In this document: one piece after another, positions 57,221 through 64,000 of the stretch
How positions within the stretch are numbered: position 1 is the first letter of the stretch
How the letters are laid out: each line of letters begins with the position of its first letter
Assembly: GCF_030708455.1 (NCBI RefSeq)
Contig: NZ_JAUYWF010000005.1
Location: forward strand, 124,001 to 188,000
Origin: Halomonas sp. SSL-5
Lineage (GTDB): Bacteria > Pseudomonadota > Gammaproteobacteria > Pseudomonadales > Halomonadaceae
Reading direction: 5' to 3'
Length of the DNA stretch: 64,000 nt
Made by a program: the position numbers and the translations under genes
The notes under the pieces: model-generated
What the model was told of the DNA's origin: nothing
Databases searched by the model: none
The model's input: only the letters and a program-made list of their open reading frames with translations

Positions 57221-57946
57221 TCAGCTCCGTGCTTCCAGCCAGCGAATCAGCTCCGGCAGCTCGCGCACATGCGCCAGGCGATGGATGCCCTGGGGCATCG
57301 GGCGGTCGTCGGGGCCGATCCATGCCGCCAACATGCCCAGGCGACGGGCGGGCAGGGCATCCTCCTCCCAGGAGTCGCCCACGTGGAGGGATCGCGCGGG
57401 GTGCGCGCCAAGGCGCGACAGCGCCAGCAGGAAGGGGCGCGGGTCGGGCTTGGGGGCGAGCAGCTCGCCGGCGGCGACGGCCACCGGGAAGTGGCGCCCC
57501 AGCGGCAGCCGGGCGACCTCGACGTTGCCGTTGGTGATGCTGGCCAGCCGATAGCGCCTGCCCAGCGCCTCCAGCAGCCCCTCCACCTCCGGATGGGGCT
57601 CGACCTCGTGGCGCAGCGCCATGAAGCGCTCCATGGCTCGCGCCGCCCACTGCTCGGCGTGTTCATTCGCCAGTCCGTACTCCCCCAGCAGCTCGGCCAG
57701 CGCCCGGCGGCGCAGCCAGGTGAAGTCGCCGCGCCGCGGCGGGTGGGCGGCGGCCAGTGTCTGGCGGCGTGCCACGAAGGCTTCCAGCGGGAAGCGAGCG
57801 GCGAAGCGGCCGGCGGGGGCCACGGCCGCCCGCTCGGCCAGCGCCGCGTCGAGCCAAGCGTAGTGGTCGTGCTCGGTGCGGCGCATGACGCCGCCGTTGT
57901 CCCACAGGGTATCGTCCAGATCGAAGGTGATCGCCGCGAGGTTCAT
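57221..57946 (-). CDS. yigB: HAD-family phosphatase YigB-like
   Basis: A 241-residue haloacid-dehalogenase hydrolase. Motif I FDLDDTLWDN (residues 8-17), motif II SITNGN, motif III Lys in APKPDPRPF and motif IV GDSWEED. In E. coli YigB, adjacent to xerC, dephosphorylates the riboflavin intermediate and other phosphates. The ATG overlaps the xerC stop (ATGA), matching the dapF-DUF484-xerC-yigB order, which supports the name. Confidence 0.92.
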   Translation of the reverse strand: MNLAAITFDLDDTLWDNGGVMRRTEHDHYAWLDAALAERAAVAPAGRFAARFPLEAFVARRQTLAAAHPPRRGDFTWLRRRALAELLGEYGLANEHAEQWAARAMERFMALRHEVEPHPEVEGLLEALGRRYRLASITNGNVEVARLPLGRHFPVAVAAGELLAPKPDPRPFLLALSRLGAHPARSLHVGDSWEEDALPARRLGMLAAWIGPDDRPMPQGIHRLAHVRELPELIRWLEARS

Positions 57947-58860
57947 GTCGGGGTCTCGTCGCTGGGTCGACGCCGCGCCCGCGGGTGGGCGGCGTCGTAG
58001 CTGGCCGCCAGGTGCTGCCAGTCGAGGTGGGTATAGACCTGGGTGGTGGAGAGATTGGCGTGGCCCAGCAGCTCCTGCACGGCGCGCAGGTCCTGGCTCG
58101 ACTCCAGCAGGTGGCTGGCGAAGGAGTGGCGCAGCCGGTGCGGGTGGAGATGCTCGTCGAGCCCGCGGCGCCGGGCGATCAGCGCCAGGCGCTGCTGGAT
58201 GGCGCGATGGCCCAGCCGCGTCCCGCGGTTGCCGACGAACAGCGCGGACTCGCCGGGGGCGGCCATGGCCGCGCGCACGCCGATCCAGGCCTGCAGTGCC
58301 TGGCGGGCCCGCGACCCCACCGGGACCTGGCGCGGCTTGCCGCCCTTGCCCAGCACCCGCACCCGCTCGTCGCGCAGGTCGGCGAGGTCCAGCCCGGTCA
58401 GCTCGGCGAGGCGCAGGCCGCTGGAGTAGAAGAGCTCGAGCATCGCCTGGTCGCGCACCGCCAGGGGCGAGCCGTCGTGGGGCGTGTCCAGGAAGTTCGC
58501 CAGGCGGTCCACGTCCACCGGGCGCGGCAGGTGGCGGGGCTGACGCGGGCTGCGCACCAATGCCACCGGGTTGTGGTCGAGGTGGCCCGCGGCGAGCAGG
58601 TGGTCGGCCAGGCGCGAGCAGGCCGAGCGGCGCCGGGCCAGGCTGCGTGGCGCCAGGCCCCGGGCCCGCTCGCCGCCCAGGAAGCGGCGCATCAGGCCGG
58701 CATCCAGCTGGCGCCATGCCGTCACCTCCTGCTCCTCCAGGAAGTCGAGCAGGCGGGTCAGGTCGCGCCGGTAGGCGTCCAGGGTGGCGAGACTGGCGGT
58801 GCGCGCGAGCCTGGCCAGGAAGGCCTCCACCTCGGCGACGAGCGGTCCGGGGCTAGGCAT
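57943..58860 (-). CDS. xerC: Tyrosine site-specific recombinase XerC
   Basis: A 305-residue chromosome-dimer resolvase acting with XerD at dif. N-terminal SAM-like domain (residues 1-90), then the catalytic domain with SSGLRLAELTGLDLADL (Arg), GKGGKPRQVPV (Lys), HPHRLRHSFASHLL (His/Arg), LGHANLSTTQVYTH (His and nucleophile Y276). It is a housekeeping gene, not an integrase of a mobile element, as its operon context shows. It overlaps DUF484 by 8 nt. Confidence 0.97.
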   Translation of the reverse strand: MPSPGPLVAEVEAFLARLARTASLATLDAYRRDLTRLLDFLEEQEVTAWRQLDAGLMRRFLGGERARGLAPRSLARRRSACSRLADHLLAAGHLDHNPVALVRSPRQPRHLPRPVDVDRLANFLDTPHDGSPLAVRDQAMLELFYSSGLRLAELTGLDLADLRDERVRVLGKGGKPRQVPVGSRARQALQAWIGVRAAMAAPGESALFVGNRGTRLGHRAIQQRLALIARRRGLDEHLHPHRLRHSFASHLLESSQDLRAVQELLGHANLSTTQVYTHLDWQHLAASYDAAHPRARRRPSDETPT

Positions 58861-59569
58861 GCTCGGGGCCGAGGCGTATCAGCAGCCGTGCCACCACGTC
58901 GCCCACATATTCGGTGAACAGGGTGTCCATGCTGGCCCGGAAGTGGTCGGGATCGGGGCTGGCCAGGACCAGGTACCCCAGCGGCTCGCCCAGGCTCAGC
59001 CGGGTAATGGCACAGGAACCCGAGCGACGCGGTGCGCTGGTGTGAGGCAGCAGGCGCTTCCAGTCGGTAGGTGTCAGTCGGGTACAGCGGCTGGTGCGGC
59101 CGTCCAGCAGCGCCGCCAGGCGTGACCCGGCATGCTCGTCGAGCACCTGGCGTGGCGCCTGAGGCGGGTGCGGCTCGGGGTCGGAGAGGCTGGGCGGGCA
59201 CCACAGCGCCACCGCGGGCGTGGCGAAGTGCTCGGCGAGGTGGGTGGCCAGCGCCTGCCCCAGGGCGTCGCGGTCCTGGGCCTCCACCAGCGCCAGTACC
59301 AGCTCGCGGGTGCGCCGGTACTGGGCCTCGTTGTGGCGCGCCGACTCCAGCAGCTGCTCCAGGCGCCACTCGGCCTGCTCGGCGCGGGTTCTCAGGTCGT
59401 GGACCAGGCGCTCGAGCAGCGAGGTGGCGCCGCGCGCCTCGGGGTGGGGCACCTTGAGCTGCTGCAGCAGGCCTTCGCGGCCGACGAAGAAGTCGGGATG
59501 GGTGGCCAGCCATTCGGCGACCCGGTCCGGGTCGAGGGTCTTGCGCGGTTCTGGGGCGGCTCGTGACAT
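58853..59569 (-). CDS. DUF484 family GAF-like protein
   Basis: A 238-residue cytoplasmic protein: N-terminal VAEWLATHPDFFVGREGLLQQLKVPHPE split over two helices, a coiled coil (residues 50-90), and a GAF-like C-terminal half (SCAITRLSLGEPLGYLVLASPDPDHF, LFTEYVGDVVARLL). DUF484 (YigA in E. coli) lies between dapF and xerC in many gammaproteobacteria; its function is unknown. Confidence 0.92.
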   Translation of the reverse strand: MSRAAPEPRKTLDPDRVAEWLATHPDFFVGREGLLQQLKVPHPEARGATSLLERLVHDLRTRAEQAEWRLEQLLESARHNEAQYRRTRELVLALVEAQDRDALGQALATHLAEHFATPAVALWCPPSLSDPEPHPPQAPRQVLDEHAGSRLAALLDGRTSRCTRLTPTDWKRLLPHTSAPRRSGSCAITRLSLGEPLGYLVLASPDPDHFRASMDTLFTEYVGDVVARLLIRLGPEHA

Positions 59570-59608
59570 GCCATCTCCTCGCGGGGTCGCGAAATCGGGT
59601 TAGCTCTC

Positions 59609-60442
59609 TCAGTAAAGCACCAGGCGGCCATCGAAGACGCGCTCGGCGGGGCCGGTCATGAACAGGGGGTGGCCAGGGCCGGCCCACTCGATGGTCAGCT
59701 CGCCCCCCGGCAGATGCACGTTGACCGGGCTCTCCAGCACTCCCTGGCGGATGCCGCTGGCCACCGCGGCGCAGGCGCCGGTGCCGCAGGCCAGGGTTTC
59801 GCCGCTGCCCCGCTCGTAGACGCGCAGGCGGATCTCGTGCGCCGACACGACCTGCATGAAGCCGGCGTTGACGCGTCTCGGGAAGCGCGGGTGGGCCTCG
59901 ATGGCCGGCCCCAGACGCTCGACGGGAGCCATGTCGACGTCGTCGACCCGCAGCACCGCATGGGGGTTGCCCATGGAGACCACACCCACCTCTAGGTGCT
60001 CTCCGTCCACGTCCAGGGCGTGCAGCACGCGGTCTTCGGTCGCCTCGAAGGGCAAGGCCTCGGGGGCGAAGCGTGGCTCGCCCATGTCGACGCGGATGCG
60101 GCCGTCGTCCTCCACCTTCAGTACCAGGGGGCCACCGGCGGTCTCGACGTGGATCTCGCGCTTGTGGGTGAGGCGCTGGTCGCGTACGAAGCGGGCGAAG
60201 CAGCGCGCGCCGTTGCCGCAGTTCTCCACCTCGCTGCCATCGGCGTTGTAGATGCGGTAGCGGAAGTCCATGTCCGGGTCCCGGGGCGGCTCCACCACCA
60301 GCAGCTGGTCGAAGCCGACGCCGAAGCGGCGGTCGGCCAGGCGGCGCACCTGGTCCTCGGTGAAGTGGGCGCGCTGGGTCACCAGGTCGACCACCATGAA
60401 GTCGTTGCCGAGACCATGCATCTTGGTGAAGTGCAGCAGCAT
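59609..60442 (-). CDS. dapF: Diaminopimelate epimerase
   Basis: A 277-residue enzyme converting LL- to meso-diaminopimelate for lysine and peptidoglycan. The two catalytic cysteines are in NCGNGARC and ACGTGACA, with the N-terminal [15 protein letters not shown] and PHAVLRVDD. Its ATG shares one base with the lysA stop (TGATG). It forms an operon with lysA upstream. Confidence 0.98.
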   Translation of the reverse strand: MLLHFTKMHGLGNDFMVVDLVTQRAHFTEDQVRRLADRRFGVGFDQLLVVEPPRDPDMDFRYRIYNADGSEVENCGNGARCFARFVRDQRLTHKREIHVETAGGPLVLKVEDDGRIRVDMGEPRFAPEALPFEATEDRVLHALDVDGEHLEVGVVSMGNPHAVLRVDDVDMAPVERLGPAIEAHPRFPRRVNAGFMQVVSAHEIRLRVYERGSGETLACGTGACAAVASGIRQGVLESPVNVHLPGGELTIEWAGPGHPLFMTGPAERVFDGRLVLY

Positions 60443-61743
60443 CAGCGGGGGTCCTCCGCCAGCGGTGCAGCCGGATGTGAGTCTGCCGGCAGCAGGGCCT
60501 CGCCCGCCCAGAGGTCGGCCAGCCGCTCGCGGCGACGCACCAGGTGGGTCTTGTCGCCGTCCACCATCACCTCGGCGGGGCGGGGGCGGCTGTTGTAGTT
60601 GGAGGCCATCACGAAGCCGTAGGCCCCGGCGGAGCGCACCGCCAGCAGGTCGCCGGGGGCGATGGCCAGTTCGCGCTCCTTGCCCAGGAAGTCACCGGTC
60701 TCGCAGACCGGGCCCACCACGTCGTAGACGGCGCTCTGGCGCGGGTGGCGCGTGTCCACCGGCAGGATCGCCTGCCAGGCCTGGTAGAGCGCGGGGCGGA
60801 TCAGGTCGTTCATGGCGGCGTCGACGATGGCGAAGTTCTTCGTCTCGCCGGGCTTGAGGAACTCCACCCGGGTCAGCAGCACCCCGGCATTGGCGGCGAT
60901 GGAGCGGCCCGGCTCGAAGAGCAGGGTCAGCCGCTCGCTGCCGGGCCAGCTCGAGAGCCGCTCGAGCAGGGCGGTGGCGTAGTCGAAGGGTGCCGGCGGA
61001 TGCTCGTCGCGATAGGGCACGCCGAGGCCGCCGCCCAGGTCCAGGTGCTCCACCTCGATGCCGCGCTCGCGCAGGGTCTCGAGCAGCACCAGCAGGCGGT
61101 CCAGGGCGTCCAGGAAGGGCGCGAGCTCGGTGAGCTGGGAGCCGATATGGCAGTCCAGCCCGGCCACGCGCACGTTGGGAAGCGCGGCGGCCAGCTCGTA
61201 GACGGCCAGCGCCTCGTCCACCGGGATGCCGAACTTGTTGTCCTTGAGCCCGGTGGAGATATAGGGGTGGGTGCCGGCATCCACGTCCGGGTTGACCCGC
61301 AGCGACACCGGGGCGACCTTGCCGAGCCGGCCGGCCACCTCATTCAGGCGCTCGAGCTCGGGGCGCGACTCCACGTTGAAGCACTTGATGCCCACTTCCA
61401 GCGCCCGGGCCATCTCCGCCTCCTGCTTGGCGACGCCGGAGAACACCACCTTGGCCGGGTCGCCGCCGGCGACCAGCACCCGCTCCAGCTCGCCCACCGA
61501 GACGATATCGAAGCCGGCGCCCAGCCGGGCGAGAAGCCCCAGCACGGCGAGGTTGGAGTTGGCCTTGACCGCGTAGCAGATCAGGTGCGGATGGCCGCCC
61601 AGCGCCTCGGTGTAGGCGCGGAAGTGGCGCGCCAGGGTGGCCTTGGAGTAGACGTAGCAGGGCGTGCCGAACTGCTCGGCGACGCGGGTCAGCGGGACCT
61701 CCTCGCCATACAGCACGCCGTCGTGGTAGTTGAAGTGGTCCAT
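60442..61743 (-). CDS. lysA: Diaminopimelate decarboxylase
   Basis: A 433-residue PLP enzyme making L-lysine from meso-DAP. PLP lysine in YAVKANSN, then [42 protein letters not shown], and the second active-site segment [11 protein letters not shown] near residue 345. It begins 2 nt after lptM. The order lptM-lysA-dapF is conserved in Pseudomonas and E. coli relatives. Confidence 0.98.
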   Translation of the reverse strand: MDHFNYHDGVLYGEEVPLTRVAEQFGTPCYVYSKATLARHFRAYTEALGGHPHLICYAVKANSNLAVLGLLARLGAGFDIVSVGELERVLVAGGDPAKVVFSGVAKQEAEMARALEVGIKCFNVESRPELERLNEVAGRLGKVAPVSLRVNPDVDAGTHPYISTGLKDNKFGIPVDEALAVYELAAALPNVRVAGLDCHIGSQLTELAPFLDALDRLLVLLETLRERGIEVEHLDLGGGLGVPYRDEHPPAPFDYATALLERLSSWPGSERLTLLFEPGRSIAANAGVLLTRVEFLKPGETKNFAIVDAAMNDLIRPALYQAWQAILPVDTRHPRQSAVYDVVGPVCETGDFLGKERELAIAPGDLLAVRSAGAYGFVMASNYNSRPRPAEVMVDGDKTHLVRRRERLADLWAGEALLPADSHPAAPLAEDPR

Positions 61744-61745
61744 GG

Positions 61746-61961
61746 CTACTCTTCGTCCTCCCGGGGTTCGGCGTCGTCGCGTTCGGTACTCTCCTGCTCG
61801 CTCTGCTCTTCACCCTGCTGGGCATCGCGGGGGCCATACTGCTCGGCGGCCTGCTCGTCGTCGGGCAGGTAGAGCGGCCCCTTCTGGCCGCAGCCGGCCA
61901 GCCCTTGCGCCAGGCCCAGGGCAAGCATCAGGGCCAGGGCGACGGGAACCAGACGCTCCAT
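61746..61961 (-). CDS. lptM: LPS-assembly lipoprotein LptM
   Basis: A 71-residue lipoprotein: signal peptide with lipobox LAGC (C24), then the invariant CGQKGPLYLP motif and an acidic, low-complexity tail (Glu/Gln/Asp rich, ending AEPREDEE). LptM (formerly YifL) helps oxidative maturation of the LptD-LptE LPS translocon. It lies between argH and lysA, sharing one base with the argH stop. It is easily missed because of its size. Confidence 0.93.
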   Translation of the reverse strand: MERLVPVALALMLALGLAQGLAGCGQKGPLYLPDDEQAAEQYGPRDAQQGEEQSEQESTERDDAEPREDEE

Positions 61962-63379
61962 CAGGCGCCTCCCGCCAGGGCGGCGAGGGCCTCGCGGGCC
62001 CGCTGGGCCGCGGCGCGCACCTGGTCCGGGGCGGTGCCGCCGATATGGTTGCGTGCGGCCACCGAGCCCTCCAGGGTCAGCACCTCGAAGACATCCTGCT
62101 CGATGGTGTCGGAGAACTGTCGGAGCTCGTCGAGGGTCATCTCGGAGAGGTCCTTGCCTTCGCGGAGACCGAAGGCCACCGACTCGCCGACGATCTCGTG
62201 GGCGTCGCGGAAGGCCACCCCCTTGCGCACCAGGTAGTCGGCCAGGTCGGTGGCGGTGGAGAAGCCGCGGCGGGCCGCCTCGGCCATGCTGGCCTTCTTC
62301 GGCTCGATGGCCGGCACCATGTCGGCGAAGGCCTTGAGGCAGTCCTTGACCGTGTCCACGGCGTCGAACAGCGGCTCCTTGTCCTCCTGGTTGTCCTTGT
62401 TGTAGGCCAGCGGCTGGGACTTCATCAGGGTCAGCAGGCCCATCAGGTGGCCGTAGACCCGGCCGGACTTGCCACGCACCAGTTCCGGCACGTCGGGGTT
62501 CTTCTTCTGCGGCATGATCGAGGAGCCGGTGCAGAAGCGGTCGGGCAGGTCGATGAAGTCGAACTGGGCACTGGTCCACAGCACCAGCTCCTCGCTCATG
62601 CGCGACATGTGCATCAGCAGCAGGCTGGCGAAGGCGGTGAACTCGATGGCGAAGTCGCGATCGCTGACCGCGTCGAGGCTGTTCTCGGCGGGGCGCTCGA
62701 AGCCCAGCAGCTCGGCGGTGACGTGGCGGTCGATGGGGTAGGTGGTGCCGGCCAGCGCCGCGGCGCCCAGCGGCATCACGTTGACCCGCTTGCGGCAGTC
62801 GAGCAGGCGCTCGTGATCCCGGGCCAGCATCTCCTGCCAGGCCAGCAGGTGGTGGCCGAAGGTCACCGGCTGGGCGGTCTGCAGGTGGGTGAAGCCGGGC
62901 ATGATGGTGTCGGCCTCGCGGTCGGCGAGCTCGATCAGCCCCGCGCGCAGGCGGGCGAGCTCCAGGGCCACCTGGTCGATCTCGTCGCGCAGGAACAGGC
63001 GGATATCGGTGGCCACCTGGTCGTTGCGCGAGCGACCGGTGTGCAGCTTCTTGCCGGTGATGCCGATCTTCGCGGTCAGCCGCGCCTCGATGTTCATGTG
63101 CACGTCCTCGAGCTCCACCGACCAGGGGAACTCGCCGCGCTCGATCTCGCCGCGCACCTCGTCGAGACCCGCGACGATGGCGTCGCGCTCCTCGTCGCTG
63201 AGCACGCCGACCCTGGCCAGCATGGTGGCGTGGGCGACGGAGCCCTGGATGTCGTGGAACGCCAGGCGGCGGTCGAAGGCCTCCGAGGCGGTGAAGCGGG
63301 CGACGAAGGCGTCGGTGGGCTCGCTGAAGCGGCCACCCCAGGACTGGTTGGTGCCGGGGTTGGAAGAGTTCGAGGTCAT
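61961..63379 (-). CDS. argH: Argininosuccinate lyase
   Basis: A 472-residue enzyme of arginine synthesis, cleaving argininosuccinate to arginine and fumarate. Family segments: [48 protein letters not shown] [15 protein letters not shown] and the signature [12 protein letters not shown]. Of several in-frame starts the ATG at 63379 ([10 protein letters not shown]) is chosen since it gives close to family length and has AGGA upstream. It is divergent from hemC. Confidence 0.97.
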   Translation of the reverse strand: MTSNSSNPGTNQSWGGRFSEPTDAFVARFTASEAFDRRLAFHDIQGSVAHATMLARVGVLSDEERDAIVAGLDEVRGEIERGEFPWSVELEDVHMNIEARLTAKIGITGKKLHTGRSRNDQVATDIRLFLRDEIDQVALELARLRAGLIELADREADTIMPGFTHLQTAQPVTFGHHLLAWQEMLARDHERLLDCRKRVNVMPLGAAALAGTTYPIDRHVTAELLGFERPAENSLDAVSDRDFAIEFTAFASLLLMHMSRMSEELVLWTSAQFDFIDLPDRFCTGSSIMPQKKNPDVPELVRGKSGRVYGHLMGLLTLMKSQPLAYNKDNQEDKEPLFDAVDTVKDCLKAFADMVPAIEPKKASMAEAARRGFSTATDLADYLVRKGVAFRDAHEIVGESVAFGLREGKDLSEMTLDELRQFSDTIEQDVFEVLTLEGSVAARNHIGGTAPDQVRAAAQRAREALAALAGGA

Positions 63380-63551
63380 CGGCTTGGGATCCTGCATGAC
63401 GGGTTGCGGTTGGCTGGGGGCGGGTGCCCCCCGCGGCCGCCGGGCTCGCGGCGGCAGGCGCGACATGGCAGGAGTGTACCAGAGTCGCCGGGGCAGGCGA
63501 GGGGCGCCTGGCCGCCCGGGGCGTGGATTTTTCCTCCCTGGCCGGGTGCTT

Positions 63552-63557
63552 TATGAT
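63552..63557 (+). promoter_or_regulatory. Candidate -10 element of hemC promoter
   Basis: TATGAT lies 95 nt before the hemC start, with TTTTCC 17 nt upstream as a weak -35. The remainder of the 267-nt divergent argH/hemC gap is GC-rich and shows no other clear signal. Confidence 0.35.
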
Positions 63558-63646
63558 GAGGGCAACCGTGCGTCCACGCATGCCAACTTCGCCGGGTGTC
63601 GGCGCTGGCTCGCCGCCAGCAAGGGAACCGGTACAGGGAGAACTTC

Positions 63647-64000
63647 GTGCAACCCATCACCAAGCTGCGTATCGCCACGCGCAAGAGTCAACTGGCCATG
63701 TGGCAGGCCGAATATGTCCGCGACCGTCTGCTGGCCCTTCATCCCGGTCTCGAGGTGGAACTGGTGGCCATGGCCACCCGCGGCGACAAGATCCTCGACA
63801 CCCCGCTGGCCAAGGTGGGCGGCAAGGGGCTCTTCGTGAAGGAACTCGAGGAGGCCATGCTCGACGGGCGCGCCGATATTGCCGTCCACTCCATGAAGGA
63901 TGTGCCCATGCACTTCCCCGAGGGGCTGGGCCTCTCGGTGATCCTGGCCGGTGCCGAGCCCACCGATGCCTTCGTCTCCAACCACTATACCCGCTTCGAT
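63647..64000 (+). CDS. hemC: Hydroxymethylbilane synthase (3' end cut by window edge)
   Basis: The first 118 codons of porphobilinogen deaminase, which joins four porphobilinogens in heme synthesis. It begins with GTG behind a GGGAG six nt upstream, then [59 protein letters not shown] and EPTDAFVSN, matching the family order. The dipyrromethane-binding Cys lies beyond the edge. Confidence 0.97.
   Translation, partial: MQPITKLRIATRKSQLAMWQAEYVRDRLLALHPGLEVELVAMATRGDKILDTPLAKVGGKGLFVKELEEAMLDGRADIAVHSMKDVPMHFPEGLGLSVILAGAEPTDAFVSNHYTRFD

Noticed and set aside
57946..58717. Long N-terminal extension of the yigB frame through xerC
   Set aside because: The extension reads Pro/Arg/Gly-rich sequence in a second frame of xerC. 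The HAD domain begins cleanly at 57946 with an ATGA overlap.
57943..58860. Tyrosine recombinase as evidence of a mobile element
   Set aside because: The sequence and the dapF-DUF484-xerC-yigB context identify housekeeping XerC.

Overview
The window is a GC-rich, almost fully coding chromosomal segment of a gammaproteobacterium. The best guess is a Halomonas-like member of the Halomonadaceae. Three things point there: a complete teaABCD-type ectoine/hydroxyectoine TRAP transporter with its universal stress protein; a Pseudomonas-like gene order (recG-oxyR ... ridA-spoT-rpoZ-gmk-yicC / rph / crc / pyrE, and engB / cytochrome c4 - dsbA - EEP protein); and a nitrous-oxide-respiration cluster, which indicates a denitrifying lineage. 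There are no phage, IS, CRISPR or integrase genes other than the housekeeping XerC. No gene-free stretch exceeds 300 nt; the largest gaps are about 274 nt (32886-33159), 267 nt (63380-63646), 249 nt (16226-16474) and 239 nt (23822-24060), and each is described under a feature or finding.

Layout. 1-10.3 kb: replication repair, oxidative-stress sensing and ribonucleotide housekeeping (recG, oxyR, an SDR protein, thpR, ridA, spoT, rpoZ, gmk, yicC, rph). 10.3-16.6 kb: a catalytically dead ExoIII-fold protein matching Crc, pyrE, a YfaZ-type outer-membrane protein, trmL-rep, a duplicated c5-type diheme cytochrome and tRNA-Arg(CCG). 16.6-22.8 kb: an HPP-family membrane protein behind two FNR/ANR-type boxes, a dehydrogenase/proline-racemase-family pair, and ahpC-ahpF with a motif also found in the oxyR promoter. 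22.8-24.7 kb: small envelope proteins and a periplasmic cyclophilin.

24.7-36.8 kb is the anaerobic nitrogen-oxide island: on the minus strand cytochrome c-nosR-nosZ-nosD-nosF-nosY-nosL, preceded by nsrR and a DUF454 gene, and divergent from these nnrS and hemN. Candidate ANR/FNR and NsrR sites sit in the leaders. Nitrite and NO reductases and the ApbE flavin transferase needed for NosR are not in the window.

37-64 kb: an AEC permease, a SCO-type copper chaperone, a PHB-depolymerase-like lipase fold protein with an FKBP isomerase, the teaABCD operon with a strong hairpin between binding protein and membrane genes, ABC-F yheS, dtd, stress proteins, thiD, a second (2-oxoacid-type) TRAP operon, dsbA/cytochrome c4/engB, and the conserved argH-lptM-lysA-dapF-DUF484-xerC-yigB operon divergent from hemC, which runs off the right edge.

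Two families of non-coding structure stand out: a palindromic interspersed repeat with three diverged copies (19.75, 23.95, 57.18 kb) and a separate large imperfect palindrome at 4.5 kb. Most convergent or operon-end gaps carry strong GC hairpins that look like intrinsic terminators.
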